DNA from: Bacillus_AB infantis_B
Lineage (GTDB): Bacteria; Bacillota; Bacilli; Bacillales; Cytobacillaceae
Reading direction: 5' to 3'
Assembly (NCBI RefSeq): GCF_008180445.1
Contig: NZ_VTER01000002.1
Coordinates: forward strand, 426,838-490,837
DNA length: 64,000 nt
In this document: positions 61,821 through 64,000 of the stretch, in pieces
Numbering within the stretch: position 1 is the stretch's first letter
Layout: each line of letters begins with the position of its first letter
The notes under the pieces: model-generated
Databases searched by the model: none
What the model was told of the DNA's origin: nothing
The model's input: only the letters and a program-made list of their open reading frames with translations
Translations under genes and position numbers: made by a program

Positions 61821-61858
61821 TATGGGTTCAAGACGAGATTTGCCACTTTTGAAGGGGG

Positions 61859-61925
61859 CTGTTGATTTGCGTTCCAGGCACTTCGCTTTCCGCGGGGCGG
61901 AGTTGAGCCTCCTCTTCGCTGTGCT
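61859..61925 (-). repeat. GC-rich Bacillaceae repeat, half copy interrupted by the IS
   Basis: The sequence starts CTGTTGATTTGCGTTCCAGG and follows the minus strand of the 18123 element for about 67 bp, up to the central loop, where it stops exactly at the IS terminal repeat. The other half should lie beyond base 64000. Confidence 0.85.
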
Positions 61926-62201
61926 GAGGGCACTGAAAAACTTATGCTTTTTTCATTCTAAAGATGGTCAAAGGAAAAATAGCAAAACTTATTTCGGAAA
62001 AGGGGGGATCAAATGCGAAAAAGCAGCTTTCCTTCGGAAAATAGACGAAAAGTTGCTTATTTCCTTCCTTTTTCCTTACTTCTTATCTTTAAGAAGTTTG
62101 ATAATTCGTTTGAGATTGACTGCGAATATGGTTGTGGCTCCTTGAATTTCCATGCCAAATAGACCCGAGGAAATCGCTGTATCATACCCGTGTCCATGTT
62201 T
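61926..62201. mobile_element. Left 276 bp of the IS, duplicated at a contig end
   Basis: It begins with the terminal repeat GAGGGCACTGAAAAA and matches 62206-62481 base for base, then stops at the N (62202). With the preceding GCT the identity spans 61923-62201 versus 62203-62481, 279 bp. It is most simply the overlapping end of a neighbouring contig and not a second IS. Confidence 0.85.
62076..62201 (-). pseudogene. 3' fragment of the transposase (assembly duplicate)
   Basis: The last 41 codons plus stop of the transposase are repeated here, identical to 62356-62481, and cut by the N. It is listed only because it would otherwise be annotated as a truncated gene. Confidence 0.8.
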
Positions 62202-62202
62202 N
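62202..62202. other. Ambiguous base / scaffold gap
   Basis: The only N in the window. It separates two exact copies of the IS left end and so marks an unclosed join, not a sequencing ambiguity inside a gene. Confidence 0.9.
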
Positions 62203-62355
62203 GCTGAGGGCACTGAAAAACTTATGCTTTTTTCATTCTAAAGATGGTCAAAGGAAAAATAGCAAAACTTATTTCGGAAAAGGGGGGATCAAATGCGAAA
62301 AAGCAGCTTTCCTTCGGAAAATAGACGAAAAGTTGCTTATTTCCTTCCTTTTTCC

Positions 62356-63816
62356 TTACTTCTTATCTTTAAGAAGTTTGATAATTCGTTTGAGATTGAC
62401 TGCGAATATGGTTGTGGCTCCTTGAATTTCCATGCCAAATAGACCCGAGGAAATCGCTGTATCATACCCGTGTCCATGTTTTAGTTCACTATTTTTTGCT
62501 TCAATCTTATAGCGGGTTTTTGCCAGGGTTTTAAATCTTTCCGTTTCCTGGAATGCCTCCTGGTCTAGGTGCTCTGTAGACTTAATTGTGATGGAATAGG
62601 ATTTGGTCTTGGCACCTTCCTGATAACACCCTTCACGTAAAGGGCAGACCTTACATTTTTCTATATCGAAAAGGTACTTAATTCTAGGGTTTTTATCCTG
62701 GTTTTTTCTATCGTCGTATTTAGTCTTAATGGCCATATGCCCGGCCTTGCACACGTACATTCCTGCATCTTTGTTAAAATGAAATTCATCTTCCTTTGTC
62801 CGTCTCCCTTGAGTAATATGGGGATGTAGTTTGGAAACAAGCTCGAGCTTTTCTTCTCTTGTGTAACAAATATTCTCTTTGTCGGAATAAGCAGTGTCTC
62901 CAATAACTGTTTTAATTTCCATGCCTGTAGCCTTGCTTTTCCCAATTAAATCCTGCAGATATTTCCCGTCACTTTTTTCACCAGTTGTAACAACAGCAGC
63001 TGTGATGATTCGTTCGTCACTCATAGCGATATGTGTTTTGTAGCCAAAGAAGGAAGAATCAACGGTTTTATGCCCAACACGTGCATCAGGATCAGTTGAA
63101 AAACTCAACTGCTCGGTGCAGTCTTCCACTACTTCTTTAAGTAGATTTAATTTTTCCTTAACGGCAGGAATTTCAGAGACCTTCGGTTCTGATTCAACAA
63201 CGGAAATAACTTGGCGGCAATAAACTAGTTCATCTTTCACTTCGTTAGAAGTGGATTTCGGAGGGAATTTCTCTTTGATGGATTCATCAATTTGGTAAAC
63301 AGCTTTCCGGACATTCTTTGATATCTCCTGCAAATATTCCTTCGGTGATTTCTGGTTATAACGAGCTTTTGTATGTGTGGCATCAATAATAATGGTTTTA
63401 CTTGTAATGATTCCCTTCTCAAGTGCGATTTCAACTGTCTTTTTAATAAGCAAATCCAATAAACCCACATCTTTTAGACGGAGTTTACGAAAACGTGTTA
63501 AAGAGCTTGGATCAATGACAGGGTCTTCTGGGGCCATATCGAGAAAGTATTTAAATGACATATCGTATTTGGATCGTTCGACTACGTCTACGTCAGACAA
63601 TTCATGAATGGCTTTAAGAAGTAGATATTTGAACATCCGAATTGGAGGGATGGCATTGCGGCCGTTATCAAGGCAATATTTCGTTTTCAATTCTTCAAGT
63701 ATGAATGAGAAGTCCACCAATTCCTTTATTTGGCGAAGCATATTATCTTTGGGGATAACGACATCATAGATAGCTATATATGGGCTTAGAGGGAGCGATT
63801 CTTGAAAGGAAATCAT
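62356..63816 (-). CDS. IS1182-family DDE transposase
   Basis: 486-residue transposase. The N-terminal DUF772-type domain (about 45-125, NAIPPIRMFKYLLLKAIHEL and MAPEDPVIDPSSLTRFRK) precedes the catalytic DDE domain: first Asp in IIIDATHTKARYN, second in VIGDTAYSDKEN, and Glu in RYKIEAKNSELKHGHG. A cysteine cluster (CKVCPLREGC, near 385-395) is typical of the family. It is intact, so probably active. The minus-strand ATG at 63816 has an AGGTGG site and a TATAAT -10 near 63848-63853. The hairpin at 63864 shields it from outside transcription. Confidence 0.94.
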   Translation of the reverse strand: MISFQESLPLSPYIAIYDVVIPKDNMLRQIKELVDFSFILEELKTKYCLDNGRNAIPPIRMFKYLLLKAIHELSDVDVVERSKYDMSFKYFLDMAPEDPVIDPSSLTRFRKLRLKDVGLLDLLIKKTVEIALEKGIITSKTIIIDATHTKARYNQKSPKEYLQEISKNVRKAVYQIDESIKEKFPPKSTSNEVKDELVYCRQVISVVESEPKVSEIPAVKEKLNLLKEVVEDCTEQLSFSTDPDARVGHKTVDSSFFGYKTHIAMSDERIITAAVVTTGEKSDGKYLQDLIGKSKATGMEIKTVIGDTAYSDKENICYTREEKLELVSKLHPHITQGRRTKEDEFHFNKDAGMYVCKAGHMAIKTKYDDRKNQDKNPRIKYLFDIEKCKVCPLREGCYQEGAKTKSYSITIKSTEHLDQEAFQETERFKTLAKTRYKIEAKNSELKHGHGYDTAISSGLFGMEIQGATTIFAVNLKRIIKLLKDKK

Positions 63817-63863
63817 TTGGATACCACCTAGAAATTGTTGTTAGCCATATTATAAAATAAAAA

Positions 63864-63899
63864 AGCAGTTGAAAGTTGAAAAATCAACCTTCAACTGCT
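63864..63899. terminator. Read-in terminator upstream of the transposase
   Basis: 16-bp arms AGCAGTTGAAAGTTGA / TCAACCTTCAACTGCT (one mismatch) with a 4-nt loop, flanked by an A-run on both sides so that each strand sees a T-run. It lies between the IS end and the transposase start. Confidence 0.75.
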
Positions 63900-64000
63900 A
63901 AAAAAAGAAGTTCACCTTGATAACCGGTAAATGAATGAATTCATTACTGTATAAGAGTTTAATGTTTTTATTGAAATGTACTTTTTCAGTGCCCTCGCTG

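Larger units (their letters stand above)
62206..63996 (-). mobile_element. IS1182-family insertion sequence, complete copy
   Basis: 1,791-bp element bounded by 15-bp terminal inverted repeats GAGGGCACTGAAAAA (62206-62220) and its complement (63982-63996). It holds one transposase gene on the minus strand. GCT flanks it on both sides (61923-61925 or 62203-62205, and 63997-63999), a possible 3-bp target duplication that cannot be fully judged because the window ends at 64000. The target is the loop of a GC-rich repeat. Confidence 0.88.

Noticed and set aside
61807..62425. Two plus-strand ORFs sharing a long identical C-terminal part
   Set aside because: The shared part comes from the duplicated IS left end around the N and is antisense to the transposase 3' end. 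It is an assembly effect.
1..64000. A phage-defence island or other clearly new system
   Set aside because: I looked for nuclease/helicase/toxin-antitoxin clusters, prophage genes, tRNAs and integrases and found none. Apart from the pilus block and IS, gene order follows a known Bacillus pattern.

Overview
The window is chromosomal DNA from a low-to-mid-GC, endospore-forming member of the Bacillaceae. Sporulation genes (spoIIB, spoIVFA/FB, spo0B, safA, bofC, spoVB) are mixed with housekeeping genes in an order close to the Bacillus subtilis arc that runs from the comC/spoIIB region through mreBCD-minCD, rplU-rpmA-obg, nad, ruvAB-tgt and secDF-recJ-apt-relA to hisS-aspS-tcdA. Protein sequences resemble B. 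subtilis orthologues but are not identical. An RNase E/G gene and a complete type IV pilus operon set it apart. I cannot assign a species; a Cytobacillus/Mesobacillus-like Bacillus is a reasonable guess.

Layout. 1-10.9 kb is an accessory-looking block: the 3' end of an unknown gene, a PRC-barrel protein, a VanW/G5-like envelope protein, then pilB-pilT-pilC-pilin-pilD-pilM-pilN-pilO-pilin, closed by a strong terminator. B. subtilis has only the lone prepilin peptidase gene comC at this site. 11-20 kb carries spoIIB, maf, radC, mreBCD, minCD and the sigma-K checkpoint pair spoIVFA/FB. 20-27 kb has RNase G, the L21 leader with rplU-prp-rpmA, spo0B-obg and pheB/pheA. 27-32.3 kb is the NAD locus: nifS-niaR diverge from nadBCA across a palindromic NiaR-type operator. 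32.6-36.6 kb is a spore-coat/cortex group (safA, an APH-fold coat kinase homologue, a CoxA/YhcN lipoprotein, a 32-codon membrane ORF, bofC). 37-42 kb is ruvAB-queA-tgt-yajC. 42-57 kb holds a DUF421 protein, spoVB, comN, secDF, a CDF transporter, lapA, recJ-apt, relA-dtd, an SH3b amidase and yrzK. 57-61.8 kb holds T-box-hisS-aspS, 6S RNA and tcdA. 61.8-64 kb is an IS1182-family element at a scaffold gap.

How it works together: the pilus block encodes extension and retraction ATPases, platform, PilMNO assembly proteins, two pilins and their peptidase, so it looks self-sufficient. PilB keeps a MshEN-type N-terminus, suggesting c-di-GMP input. Housekeeping genes form familiar coupled operons with overlapping stops and starts (pilN/pilO, spoIVFA/FB, nadB/nadC/nadA, recJ/apt). 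Regulatory RNAs (L21 leader, His T-box, 6S RNA) are in their expected places.

Non-genic structure: four copies of a dispersed palindromic repeat lie just downstream of rpmA, pheB, nadA and apt. A second, GC-rich Bacillaceae repeat follows minD, and a truncated copy of it is the IS target. A single N at 62202 with an exact 279-bp duplication around it marks an unresolved assembly join. I found no rRNA, tRNA, CRISPR array, prophage or recognisable defence system. The most distinctive content is the type IV pilus locus and the repeat family, not a clearly new biological system.
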